Assembly (NCBI GenBank): GCA_051657165.1
Contig: JBOFKD010000302.1
Span: 1-64,000, forward strand
Length of the DNA: 64,000 nt
From: UBA7332 sp051657165
Lineage (GTDB): Bacteria > Bacteroidota > Bacteroidia > Bacteroidales > UBA7332
Direction: 5' to 3'
Shown: in pieces, positions 7,634 through 17,300 of the stretch
Layout: every line of letters starts with the position of its first letter
How positions within the stretch are numbered: position 1 is the stretch's first letter
Program-made: the position numbers and the translations under genes
Notes under the pieces: model-generated
Told to the model about the DNA's origin: nothing
Seen by the model: only the letters and a program-made list of their open reading frames with translations
Database searches by the model: none

Positions 7634-8767
7634 CTACTCGGATGACTTCCGGTAGAACATTACAGCCAGTGCATTCAGTCCGACTGCCATGCCAGTAAGA
7701 GTGAGTAGATGCGTATGGATATCATAGAAGCTGCTGCCTTTCAGAATGACAGCCTGCATAGCTTCGACCATATAAGCCACGGGATTCGCCAGATTCATCA
7801 CCTGAGCCCAGTGAGGCATACTGGATACGGGAGTGACAAACCCGCTCATTAATATAAATATAAAAAGAAAGAAAAGCGTTGTAAACATAGCCTGAGCCTG
7901 AGTGTCTGAAATAATAGATATCAGAAAACCAATTCCCAGAACGACCAATATGTAAATGAACGCAATGAAATACAGCAGACCTAAAGAACCTGCCACAGGC
8001 AGATCAAATAAAAATCGCATGGTTATCAGACCAATGGTAAACTGAATCAGACCAATCAGCCCGTAAGGGATTACCTTCCCGATCATAAACTGGATTTTAG
8101 AAATCGGAGTAACATTAATCTGCTCAATATTGCCCATTTCTTTCTCTCTCACAATATTAGTAGCCGACAATACGATAGAAATGACCGTGAGGAGTATGGC
8201 CAGAATACCCGGAAGAATGAATGATTTATGATCCATCAGCGGATTAAACCATTGCGAATAAGTAATAGTCAGATCGGGAGTCACAGCGTTTGTCTGATTA
8301 TGTCCGGTAGCTATCTGAAGTTTTAGTGCTTTCTCCTGCGCATAACTCTGAATAATCTGTGCCATATAGGAGCCTGCCAGACTGGCTTTCATTCCATTGA
8401 CAGCATCAATTGTTACTGACAGAGCGGGATTCAGACCTTTTACAAGCTCCCGTTCCAGATTATCCGGAAACTGAATAATCAAATCCAGATTGCGGGCTTC
8501 AATCTCTTTTAACGCCGCCTCACGGGTATCAAAATAGCCGATAAGTTTAAAATAACCCGACCCCACGACTTTATGTACAATAGAGCGTGTTGTCTGAGAT
8601 AAATCGGGGTCCACTACTCCCACCTTTATTTCTTTCATAATCGGATTAGCCGCATACACAAGCAATATCAACTGAATAACAGGGATAACCAGAATGATGA
8701 CAATCATGATCGGGTTGCGACGTATCTGTAAAAATTCTTTTCGTAAGAATGCAATTATCAAATTCAT
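7634..8767 (-). CDS. ABC-2 type efflux permease (second of pair)
   Basis: A 377-residue inner-membrane permease with one N-terminal membrane helix, a long periplasmic domain (about 45-175) and five C-terminal helices including the ABC-2 segment LVVLGIGFLIS and MSGFVTPVSSMP. It is the last gene of a five-gene operon whose members overlap by 4 bp; its start overlaps the end of the first permease. Architecture matches E. coli YbhR/YbhS, which export drugs or cations together with a YbhF-type ATPase and a YbhG-type adaptor. Its substrate is unknown. Confidence 0.88.
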   Translation of the reverse strand: MNLIIAFLRKEFLQIRRNPIMIVIILVIPVIQLILLVYAANPIMKEIKVGVVDPDLSQTTRSIVHKVVGSGYFKLIGYFDTREAALKEIEARNLDLIIQFPDNLERELVKGLNPALSVTIDAVNGMKASLAGSYMAQIIQSYAQEKALKLQIATGHNQTNAVTPDLTITYSQWFNPLMDHKSFILPGILAILLTVISIVLSATNIVREKEMGNIEQINVTPISKIQFMIGKVIPYGLIGLIQFTIGLITMRFLFDLPVAGSLGLLYFIAFIYILVVLGIGFLISIISDTQAQAMFTTLFFLFIFILMSGFVTPVSSMPHWAQVMNLANPVAYMVEAMQAVILKGSSFYDIHTHLLTLTGMAVGLNALAVMFYRKSSE

Positions 8768-9873
8768 AATATTCCGGATTTAAGTCTTTTGGCACTTACA
8801 CCAGTAAAGACTATCAGCATAATAAACAGAATCAGAAGCTCCTGCCATACAAAGATTATACCCGCCCCTCTGATCAGAATTGAGCGCAAAGCAATGATAA
8901 ACCATTTGGCAGGGAATATATTACTGAGCCACTGAAGAAACACTGGCATATTCTCAATCGGGAACACAAATCCCGAAAGCATAAGCGTTGGTAAAAAGAG
9001 TGACAGAATGGAAACCATAATAGCGACTTGCTGGCTCGGTGAATTCAATCCGATAAGAATGCCGAATGCGAGTGCCGTACATATAAAAAGCAGACACAGG
9101 AAAGATAATAAAACAAGATTGCCCTCTACAGGAATTTTAAACACCAGCGTACTAAGTCCGATGATCAGAAGCGTATTCAGAACAGAGAGTACCATATAAG
9201 GAATCACCTTTCCGATAATAATCACCATCGGTTTAAGCGGAGACACCAGCAGCAGCCGCAGCGTATTCAGCTCTTTTTCACGGGCTATCGATATCGCCGT
9301 CATCATAGCCGATACGATAAGCATAATCAGAGCCAGCACACCGGGCAGAAACATATAAACACTCTTCAGTGCAGGATTGTATAACATCTGAATCTGCAAT
9401 TCAAAAGGTTGTGTCAGCGTTAAACCGTTCTTTTGTGCATACTCGGTTTTATACTCATTTAATATCGTTTCGGCATATCCGATGATTGCCTGAGAAGTGT
9501 TCATGTCGGAGGCATCCAGTACCAGCTGTATGGATACAGGCTGTCCGCTTCTCAACTTTTGCTCAAACTGATCAGGGAAAACAAGAGAAAGCTTATTGCC
9601 CTGTTGCAGAACAGAACTTATTTCATGATTTGACTCAAGCAGCCTCACCTCATCAAAATAACCCGATGAAGTAAAACGATCTGCGATCAGCCGCGCCTGC
9701 TGATCAGGCTGAGGCATATATACCGACATCTCTACATTCTTAATCTCATTTGTAATCACATAGCCAAACAAAATGACTAAAACCACAGGCATAAGAATGG
9801 TGATTCCAAGTGTGCGGACATCTCTCAGTATATGTCTTGTCTCCTTTAACACAAAAGCACGCAACATTTTCAT
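8764..9873 (-). CDS. ABC-2 type efflux permease (first of pair)
   Basis: A 369-residue permease with the same layout as its downstream partner: N-terminal helix, periplasmic domain with LVLDASDMNTSQAI, then helices with MLSGFVFPIENMP. The two probably form a heterodimer. The start overlaps the stop of the second ATPase by 4 bp (ATGA-type overlap), so translation is coupled. Role by family: a membrane half of an MFP-dependent exporter of the YbhFGSR type. Confidence 0.88.
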   Translation of the reverse strand: MKMLRAFVLKETRHILRDVRTLGITILMPVVLVILFGYVITNEIKNVEMSVYMPQPDQQARLIADRFTSSGYFDEVRLLESNHEISSVLQQGNKLSLVFPDQFEQKLRSGQPVSIQLVLDASDMNTSQAIIGYAETILNEYKTEYAQKNGLTLTQPFELQIQMLYNPALKSVYMFLPGVLALIMLIVSAMMTAISIAREKELNTLRLLLVSPLKPMVIIIGKVIPYMVLSVLNTLLIIGLSTLVFKIPVEGNLVLLSFLCLLFICTALAFGILIGLNSPSQQVAIMVSILSLFLPTLMLSGFVFPIENMPVFLQWLSNIFPAKWFIIALRSILIRGAGIIFVWQELLILFIMLIVFTGVSAKRLKSGIL

Positions 9874-10601
9874 TTCATTTCTCCTTTCGTTGCAACTTTA
9901 AAGAATACATCATCTACTTTTGACACGCCATATTTCTCACACATGCCCTGCGGAGTATCGAGCACAGCTATGCGTCCGTCAACCATAATGGAGACACGAT
10001 CACAGAATTCGGCCTCGTCCATATAGTGAGTAGTCACAAACATGGTCACTCCCTCTCCGGCAGTCTGATGGATTAACTCCCAGAATTGTCTGCGGGTCAG
10101 CGGATCAACTCCGCCTGTAGGCTCGTCCAGAAATACGATTTGCGGCCGATGAATCAAAGCCAGCGAAAAGGCTATTTTCTGACGCCACCCTAAAGGAATA
10201 GACCTAACCAGGAGGTTCTGTGCATCGGCATTACCCAGTTTGGCAAACATCTCCTCTTTTCTAGCCTCCTTTTCTTTGCGCGTCAAGCCATATATGGCAG
10301 CAAAGAAGTCAATATTTTCATTGACAGTCAGATCCTCGTACAAAGAAAATTTCTGACTCATATAACCAATATGTTTCTTGATCTGTTCCTTCTGCCGGAA
10401 CACATCGAATCCGGCAACAGTAGCTTCTCCGGAAGTCGGGTCAAGCAATCCGCACAACATCCGGATGGCCGTTGTCTTTCCGGCTCCGTTAGCTCCGAGG
10501 AAGCCAAAAATTTCGCCCTGCCGGACATCAAACGAGATATGATCGACCGCAGTAAAGGAACCAAACTTCCTGGTCAGATCTTTTACTTCAATCGAATTCA
10601 T
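9870..10601 (-). CDS. ABC transporter ATPase with divergent signature motif
   Basis: A 243-residue nucleotide-binding subunit: Walker A GANGAGKTT (about 35-43), Q-loop YMSQKFSLYEDLTV, Walker B IVFLDEPTGGVDP and the switch His in TTHYMDEAEFC. The usual LSGGQ signature is replaced by IPLGWRQK. In YbhF-type exporters two ATPase halves are fused; here they are separate genes, this one being the C-terminal-half equivalent. Four-base overlaps on both sides show tight operon packing. Confidence 0.9.
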   Translation of the reverse strand: MNSIEVKDLTRKFGSFTAVDHISFDVRQGEIFGFLGANGAGKTTAIRMLCGLLDPTSGEATVAGFDVFRQKEQIKKHIGYMSQKFSLYEDLTVNENIDFFAAIYGLTRKEKEARKEEMFAKLGNADAQNLLVRSIPLGWRQKIAFSLALIHRPQIVFLDEPTGGVDPLTRRQFWELIHQTAGEGVTMFVTTHYMDEAEFCDRVSIMVDGRIAVLDTPQGMCEKYGVSKVDDVFFKVATKGEMK

Positions 10602-11518
10602 AGATTCCCTCCTTTCATCAGTTGCATAAAGCAGTCTTCAATAACAGGTTCGATACGACTGACCTTTGTAAAGGCAACTCCCCGTCCGCTCAGAAACTCC
10701 GCCGGATCGGTAATCGTGTTCTCCGCAACAGTCCAGTGTATATCCCGACCAAACATATAAGCTGATTCTGTAACAGATAAAGCTTCCAGTTGTTTCAGCG
10801 TGACATAGGGCGAGAGTGCTTCAACGCACCATAAAGTCCCGCGATAAGATTGAATATATTCATCAGGTGTTTTTACATCCAGCAGATTCCCCTCGTTCAG
10901 AAAAGCAATCCTTTCACATTTCACGGCCTCATCCATATAAGGAGTCGAAACCAGTATCGTGATACCCTTTTCTTTCAGGCTCCTGAGCATATCCCAGAAT
11001 TCTCTTCGCGAGACAGGATCAACCCCGGTCGTAGGTTCATCAAGCAGTAATACGACAGGCTTGTGTACAAGAGCACAGCAAAGAGCCAGTTTTTGTTTCA
11101 TACCACCGGACAACTTTCCGGCAGGACGATCCGAAAAGGGTTTTATCTGATTCCATATCGGCGCAATCAGATCGTATCCCTCTTCGAGCGACGTTCCGAA
11201 AATCGTAGCATAGAAATCAAGATTCTCCCTCACACTCAGATCCTGATACAAGGAGAATTTACCGGGCATATATCCGACAGACGCACGAATACCACTCTTC
11301 TGCTTTATCAGATCCATTCCTCCGATAGAAGCCGAGCCTTCATCAGGAGTCAATAGAGTAGCCAGTATTTCGAACAGAGTTGTCTTCCCGGCACCATCGG
11401 CACCGATAAGTCCAAACAATTCTCCGGATTCGACCGTAAAAGAAATCTGATTGAGCGCTTGTATCTTACTGTAATGTCTGGATATATTTACGATTTGAAT
11501 AGACTGATCTTCGTTCAT
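10598..11518 (-). CDS. ABC transporter ATPase with C-terminal extension
   Basis: A 306-residue ATPase: Walker A GADGAGKTT, canonical signature LSGGMKQK, Walker B VVLLLDEPTTGVDP, and STPYMDEAVKC in place of the usual switch His (TTHY), so that histidine is missing. About 75 residues after the core resemble the extension seen in YbhF-like N-terminal halves. With the following ATPase it would form a heterodimer of two non-identical ATP sites, one with a normal signature but no switch His, the other the reverse. Overlaps the adaptor gene by 4 bp. Confidence 0.9.
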   Translation of the reverse strand: MNEDQSIQIVNISRHYSKIQALNQISFTVESGELFGLIGADGAGKTTLFEILATLLTPDEGSASIGGMDLIKQKSGIRASVGYMPGKFSLYQDLSVRENLDFYATIFGTSLEEGYDLIAPIWNQIKPFSDRPAGKLSGGMKQKLALCCALVHKPVVLLLDEPTTGVDPVSRREFWDMLRSLKEKGITILVSTPYMDEAVKCERIAFLNEGNLLDVKTPDEYIQSYRGTLWCVEALSPYVTLKQLEALSVTESAYMFGRDIHWTVAENTITDPAEFLSGRGVAFTKVSRIEPVIEDCFMQLMKGGNL

Positions 11519-12429
11519 GGATTGATATTAAAATAGACTTCACCCGGCATTCCGATCTTTAATGCCCCATCATTTTTCACATTCACTTTCATGGCATACA
11601 CCAGATTTACCCGTTCGTCTTTTGTCTGAACAGTTTTAGGTGTAAACTCAGCCTTAGCGGCAATCCACGTAACTACCCCGTCTAAAAATATACGGGAATG
11701 ATCAGGAGCATCTATACCCACTTTTACCTGTTGCCCGATTTTAATCTGCGACAACTGAGGCTCGGATATATAAGCACGTATATTCAGATTGGATAAATCG
11801 CCCATCACAAAAAGAGGCTTGCCGAAAGCAGCTACTTCTCCTTTCTGAGCCACCTTTGTCAGTACAGTGCCGGATACAGGAGCCGATACAGTACATTTAC
11901 GCAACTGTTCGTCTACTTCTCCGATCTGCATTCTGAGAGCTTCCACCTGAGCTAAAATAGATTTCGTTTGTGTATTAAGCTGTGTATAAAGAGAGGTCTT
12001 TTCTTTTTCGAGCACATTCACGGCCGTGTTGGCATTGTCGAGCTGTTGCTGAGTTGCAGCATCTGAAGATTCAAGCAGATGTACACGTTTTTGTTCCGTC
12101 AAAGCATTCGTCAGACGGGCATTAATTACATTGACCTGCGGCGCAATATCGGGAATCTGAGCTTCCAGAGCCAGAATAGATTTTTCGAGTTGTCTTTTTT
12201 TCCAGGACAGATCAATGGTATCAATCAAACCTACAATCTGCTCTCCCGAAAGTAAATCACCTTCATGTAAGTCAAATTGAAGTAATTGTCCGTTTGCCTG
12301 TGCTGAAACCACCACTTCGTCTACCTCGAAATTACCGTATGCATCCGGTGCATCTTTCTTTGAATGACACGATGAGAGCAGAAAAAGAATAAATAGTAAT
12401 TTGTAAATACGGGAATCTATCCTGATCAT
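11515..12429 (-). CDS. HlyD-family membrane-fusion lipoprotein
   Basis: A 304-residue periplasmic adaptor, first gene of the efflux operon. It has a lipobox (LLSSC, Cys near residue 21), the lipoyl-like half VVVSAQANGQLLQFDLHEGD, a coiled-coil hairpin (about 75-170) and the second lipoyl half VSAPVSGTVLTKVAQKGEVAAFGKPLF, followed by a beta-barrel. It would link the inner-membrane pair of permeases to a TolC-type duct. No TolC-like gene is present in the window, so the duct must be shared or encoded elsewhere. Confidence 0.9.
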   Translation of the reverse strand: MIRIDSRIYKLLFILFLLSSCHSKKDAPDAYGNFEVDEVVVSAQANGQLLQFDLHEGDLLSGEQIVGLIDTIDLSWKKRQLEKSILALEAQIPDIAPQVNVINARLTNALTEQKRVHLLESSDAATQQQLDNANTAVNVLEKEKTSLYTQLNTQTKSILAQVEALRMQIGEVDEQLRKCTVSAPVSGTVLTKVAQKGEVAAFGKPLFVMGDLSNLNIRAYISEPQLSQIKIGQQVKVGIDAPDHSRIFLDGVVTWIAAKAEFTPKTVQTKDERVNLVYAMKVNVKNDGALKIGMPGEVYFNINP

Positions 12430-12522
12430 AATCCGATTATTTAAGTTATTTATATAATAAACAAACCGGAAACGATTGGGTTGAGTGAGGTGCTTATTTT
12501 CTTTTAGATATATTAAAGCCTG

Positions 12523-13806
12523 CTATTCCATCGTATTCTTTATGGTATCTCCCTTATCGCGGATAAGCCGGATGTGTTTCGGACTCCCGATAATCTGAGC
12601 CGAGTAAATACTCGAATGACCGGAAAACAGATAGGCTGTCACACAGGAAAGAGCAATAAAAATACCGGACTCTATCCCGAAAAGTTCAATCCCCATCAGC
12701 GTACAGGCGATAGGTGTATTGGTAGCTCCGGAAAATACAGCCACGAATCCCATAGCAGCCAGTAATGCCATAGGAAGAGGAATAAAGAAGGAAAGAGCAT
12801 TTCCTAAAGTAGCTCCGATAAAGAACAAAGGTGTCACTTCGCCCCCTTTAAATCCGACACCCAACGTAAATGAGGTGAAAAGAAGTTTGAGTATAAAATC
12901 GTAATACGGCAATTCATCGGTAAATGCTGACTGAATAACAGGCAGCCCCAAACCGGTATATCTGTATGCTCCGAAAGAGAAGATGGCTACAGCCAGAATA
13001 ATACCGCCTACGAAAGGGCGCAGCGGAGCCCATTTGATATAACGGCCAAATAGTTTACTCCAGTAGTGTGTGGATTTCGCAAAGAGTGTGGCTGTCAGTC
13101 CGAATGCGATTCCGGCCAGTACAGCATACAATAGGTTAGGCAGGGTGAATGCCGGAACCAGACTTACGGCATAGTGAGAGTGAGAAGCGCCCCATGCCGA
13201 ACAAACATAGTTAGCAACTGCCGCAATCAGGAAAGACGGAACCAGCGCTTCGTAACGCATACGTCCGATCACCATTACTTCCAGAGCAAAAACAGCTCCC
13301 GCAAGTGGAGTACCGAATACAGAAGCAAAACCGGCACTGATACCACAGATAAGAATAATCTGACGGTCTCTCTTATGGAATCCGAATATCCGGGTAAACT
13401 GATCGGCTATTGCTCCTCCCATCTGAACGGCTGTACCCTCACGGCCGGCCGAACCTCCGAAGAAGTGCGTAATAATTGTACCTATAAGTACTAGCGGAGC
13501 CATCCTGAACGGTATAATCTTTTTAGGAGAATGAAACTCCTCCAGCAATTGATTATTCCCTTTCACCACTTCGCTCCCCCAGTAATAATACATCAGACCA
13601 ATAGCCAGACCACCGAGCGGCAATAAGGCTATAATCCAGGTATGGGCTTCGCGCCATGCCGTAGTCAGATTCAAAGCTGCCAGAAATCCGGCAGAAGCAG
13701 TGCCGACAAGCGCTCCGACCAATGTACAAATAAGCAACCATTTAAAAAGATAGATCACTAACTGTACCCGTATATTATTTTTGAGATAGGTAAATAAACC
13801 GTCCAT
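12523..13806 (-). CDS. CLC-family anion/proton antiporter, probable fluoride type
   Basis: A 427-residue CLC protein with about a dozen membrane segments. The gating-glutamate motif is GREGT (121-125, E123) rather than the chloride-type GREGP, and the position of the GSGIP filter holds KGNNQ (82-86). These are the residues I associate with CLC-F fluoride/proton antiporters, which use Met or Asn at the filter Ser and GREGT. The second half carries GGEVTPLFFIGATLG. No C-terminal CBS domains. A promoter lies just upstream and the leader is too short for a fluoride riboswitch. Chloride transport is the alternative. Confidence 0.85.
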   Translation of the reverse strand: MDGLFTYLKNNIRVQLVIYLFKWLLICTLVGALVGTASAGFLAALNLTTAWREAHTWIIALLPLGGLAIGLMYYYWGSEVVKGNNQLLEEFHSPKKIIPFRMAPLVLIGTIITHFFGGSAGREGTAVQMGGAIADQFTRIFGFHKRDRQIILICGISAGFASVFGTPLAGAVFALEVMVIGRMRYEALVPSFLIAAVANYVCSAWGASHSHYAVSLVPAFTLPNLLYAVLAGIAFGLTATLFAKSTHYWSKLFGRYIKWAPLRPFVGGIILAVAIFSFGAYRYTGLGLPVIQSAFTDELPYYDFILKLLFTSFTLGVGFKGGEVTPLFFIGATLGNALSFFIPLPMALLAAMGFVAVFSGATNTPIACTLMGIELFGIESGIFIALSCVTAYLFSGHSSIYSAQIIGSPKHIRLIRDKGDTIKNTME

Positions 13807-13828
13807 GCTTCCGTTTTTTTATTTTCCG

Positions 13829-13836
13829 CAAAGATA
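13829..13836 (-). promoter_or_regulatory. -7 promoter box of the CLC gene
   Basis: TATCTTTG on the minus strand, followed by C, is an exact match to the Bacteroidota -7 consensus TAnnTTTG and ends 22 bp before the CLC start codon. The transcript would start around 13822 with a leader of only 15-20 bases. Confidence 0.6.
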
Positions 13837-14033
13837 AAGGTTTTATTTGTATGACAGAAAGTCCGGCATACTCAGTTTTCACAACCCTGTTATTTAACCC
13901 GCACCCTCTTACCTTTTGTTTCAATCAGGAGCTTTTATCTTTCTTTTTGATAATGAAAATTATACCGGAAAAGGAGAAGGATTTTATACAAAAAGAGGGA
14001 GTCTGGGGCATAGAAAGAGAAGAGTGGAAAATC

Positions 14034-14155
14034 AACCGTATGTTTTTGCCGGGAAATACGGTTGAAAATAAATTTATATCCGTATTTCCCGGCAAAATTA
14101 ACCGTATATTGTCGCAACGAAATACGGTTAATCTTTCAGAGTTAACCGTATTTCG
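14034..14155. repeat. Six-site array of AACCGTAT at exact 22-bp steps
   Basis: The 8-base word AACCGTAT or its complement starts at 14034, 14056, 14078 (ATCCGTAT), 14100, 14122 and 14144: five consecutive steps of exactly 22 bp. Orientation is +, -, +, +, -, +. Several sites extend to TTAACCGTATTTC and on to CGGC, giving an 18-bp inverted repeat (14044-14061 with 14080-14097) and a 14-bp one (14118-14131 with 14142-14155). The bases between words differ, so it is not a simple tandem duplication. Two helical turns per step would put all sites on one DNA face. Confidence 0.85.
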
Positions 14156-14332
14156 CGGCACAGAAGTATATATTTCATAGCACAGTGATGCGTTTATCAC
14201 ACCACCATAACTAACATATTAATTATTAATAATATACACAATAACCACTACATAACATATACGGACTGAAAATAAATTCGTGCAATTTTATCGCATTCTG
14301 GGCGATCAGGATTTTGACAAAATGATAGTTCT

Positions 14333-14381
14333 CAAAAAAAAAACAGGTAGCCCGGCTATTTAAAGTCAGACTACCTGTTTT
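14333..14381 (-). terminator. Terminator of the SNF2 helicase gene
   Basis: AAACAGGTAG (14341-14350) pairs with CTACCTGTTT (14371-14380); on the minus strand the hairpin runs into a run of T's (14340-14333). It begins 7 bp after the helicase stop. Confidence 0.85.
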
Positions 14382-14387
14382 GTAGCA

Positions 14388-17300
14388 TTATCCCCTTAGA
14401 AGATCCAGTAGTTCCTCGCGGGTAAGTTTATGAGAAAGATCCGTACCCTCAAGCAGAGAGTCTGCGAGATCTTTTTTCGTTGCATGAAGACGAAGTATTT
14501 TCTCTTCGATTGTATCTTTAGCAATCAGACGATAGATCGTTACAGGACGGGTCTGTCCGATACGATATGCACGATCGGATGCCTGATCCTCAATCGCAGG
14601 ATTCCACCATGGATCCATATGAATCACGAAATCGGCTGCGGTAAGGTTTAATCCAAGCCCTCCGGCTTTCAGACTAATCAGGAATAATAACTCATCCCCC
14701 GACTGATATTGTTTGACCAGACGCTCACGCTCCGGAATAGTAGTTGAGCCATCCAGATAGAGATAAGAGATTCCTTTTTCATCCAGCGCTTTACGGATAA
14801 GAGCCAGATGCGAAGTGAACTGACTGAACACCAGTGCGCGGTGGTTATTCTCTTTCAACTCATCCACAACATCCAGGAAGGTCTCTATCTTAGAGCTTTC
14901 CAATCCTATGTTTTTATTAACCAGATTGATGTTACAAGCAGCCATACGCAAACGTGTAATCTCTGCCAGTGCCTGAATCTGCGTCACCTCTCCTTCCTGA
15001 GTAAGTTTAGTTTCGGCTTCGCGTCTCAACAATTCATACGCTGCGGTTTCGGCTTCGGACAATTGCACCTCTTTGACAATTTCTGTTTTTGGAGGCAGCT
15101 CATCCAATACGGCCGACTTCGTACGGCGAAGCAGGAACGGAGCAATAAGTTTCTTCAGACGACGTTGTTGTTCTTTGTCTTTCATTTCGACAATAGGAAC
15201 CACAAAGCGATCGCGGAAACGCTCGAACGTGCCCAATAATCCCGGATTGATAAAATTGAATAAATTCCATATCTCTCCCAGGTGATTCTGTATCGGCGTA
15301 CCTGTCAGAATCAAACGGAAACCGGCATTAAGCTTCATAGCAGCTTTCGACATCTTTGTTTCCTTATTCTTGATCGTATGCGCTTCGTCGAGCGCTACCA
15401 TAGCCCATTCTTTCTTGACGATGAATTCCTCTTCAGTAACCAGAACCCCATAGGTAACGATGCACACATCATTTGCCTGAGCCAGACGTATCTTTTCCAG
15501 ACGATCCTGAACGGGCGAAAGATTGATGATATTAAGTGACGGAGCAAAGCGATTAATCTCGCGTATCCAGTTCGGCTGAACAGATGCCGGAGCAATCACC
15601 AGAGTTGGTCCGAGATGTGCTTTATGAAGCAGCATGGCAATCGTCTGAACGGTTTTACCAAGACCCATATCATCAGCCAGACAAGCTCCTGCACCCCATG
15701 CATCAAGACGAGCCATCCAGCGGAATCCTTCGAGCTGATAGTCGCGAAGCTCTGCCCGCAAGTTGACCGGAACGGTGTATTCTTTTTGTTCCTGTTCACG
15801 CAAACGCTCACGGAAATCATAGAATTGCTTATCTGCTTTCAGATGCATTCCTTCTTTTTCAAGTTCTTCGAAGATCGAAGAGGTAAACTGCTGAATCATC
15901 AAACCATCTTTCGTATCCTGAACATAAGCATCAAGCTCCAGTAACTGTTTACGGAACTGCTCTGTCAATGCCAGAAATTCGCCATCACCCAACTCTATAA
16001 AACGACCTTTGCTGTTGCGGGCTGCAAGCAGGATTTCCTGCATTGAGAATATTTTATCTTCACCCACGCGCAATTCGCCTTCCAGTTCAAACCAGTGAGC
16101 ACGGCTGCGCAACGAAATGGTCATATTCGAAGACTGAGCATATCCGGTAATCCGGTATTTCACACCTTCAGGCCATTCCAGTACAGAAATGCCGTCAAGC
16201 ATCTTGATGGTTTCCATAAATTCAAGACAACTGTAAGGATCATCGAAAATATAAATATCATTTTCGTCCTCAACATCCATAACGATACGATCAAGAGCAT
16301 CTTTTACGACTAACCAGTTAGACTTTTCGGTGTCGAGATCACGACGCGCCTGAGCTTTCTCACCATCCTTTTCGCCAATCACATTGCGCGCACCGATACC
16401 GGCCTTACAGTAAGGAGCCTCAGTGGTAAACGGTTTCACAAAAAGCTCAGCTTTAAGTGTATCACCAATCGGGATTATCTGAACGAAAATACGCGAATCA
16501 CCATCAATCGTTGCCAATGCTGAGTTTTTGTCAATCAGATCCGTATATACAGTTAATGCGCCGTTCAGTTTATGCAGCAGTTCAAGCAACTTAGGCTTAC
16601 CCTCTTTGGGCACGTAAGATATCTGCATTAGCATAGACAACATATTCTGCTGACTTTTAGAAAGATTCATCACCTTTAAACGCGTATTGGTCTCTTTCAT
16701 CAGCTGAACAGGTTCGGATACATCTTCCAGATTGAGAGAAAGGCGATATCCTCCTTCGTTTTTAGTAATCGTAAGCTCAGGTTTAAGTTCGACAATCTCG
16801 ATAGGTATAGTCGGATTCTCGGCCATAAACACATAAGGATGTCCGATCAGATAACGGACTGCATCGAGCAAATCCAGCGTATACATACGACGATAATAAG
16901 AGTCACGCTCCACACAATCGGCTATACGCTTATCCTGTTCGGTCATACCTTCCACATCGTATGTAGAAAAACGCTGAAGTGACACTGATTTACCTTTACT
17001 CCATACAAGTCCGTCCTTAGACTGTTGCTGTATAGGAGTAATCGAATATTCATCGTAATTCAGAAGGTAAGCTATACGGTATGTTTTAGGAGTATTTGCT
17101 GCTCCTGCATTAAATTCTTTTCCAATTAAAGCATTTAGAATACGCTCCCACTCTTTTTCAACTTTCAGACTGGCAAACACAGATGATACGCCCAGTTGTT
17201 CCTGAAGAGCACTCTGAATAAGCACATCGTTCAGTGCTGAAGACATCTCAAAAAGAAGCCATTTCAGGTTTAGCTCTTCGAGCAATTCAGCAGCACCCGG

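Larger units (their letters stand above)
13807..14387. other. Gene-free stretch with phased array and terminator
   Basis: Between the CLC and helicase genes no credible gene is seen; short frames have no start context or family features. It holds the CLC promoter, the 22-bp-phased array at 14034-14155, an AT-rich segment around 14210-14270 and the helicase terminator at 14333-14381. Confidence 0.7.

Noticed and set aside
13807..13850. Fluoride riboswitch upstream of the CLC gene
   Set aside because: Promoter box ends 22 bp before the start; too little room for the ~60-base aptamer and no matching bases.
13851..14180. Open frames on both strands near the 22-bp array
   Set aside because: Low-complexity translations of the array and flanks, overlapping on opposite strands, with no recognisable protein.
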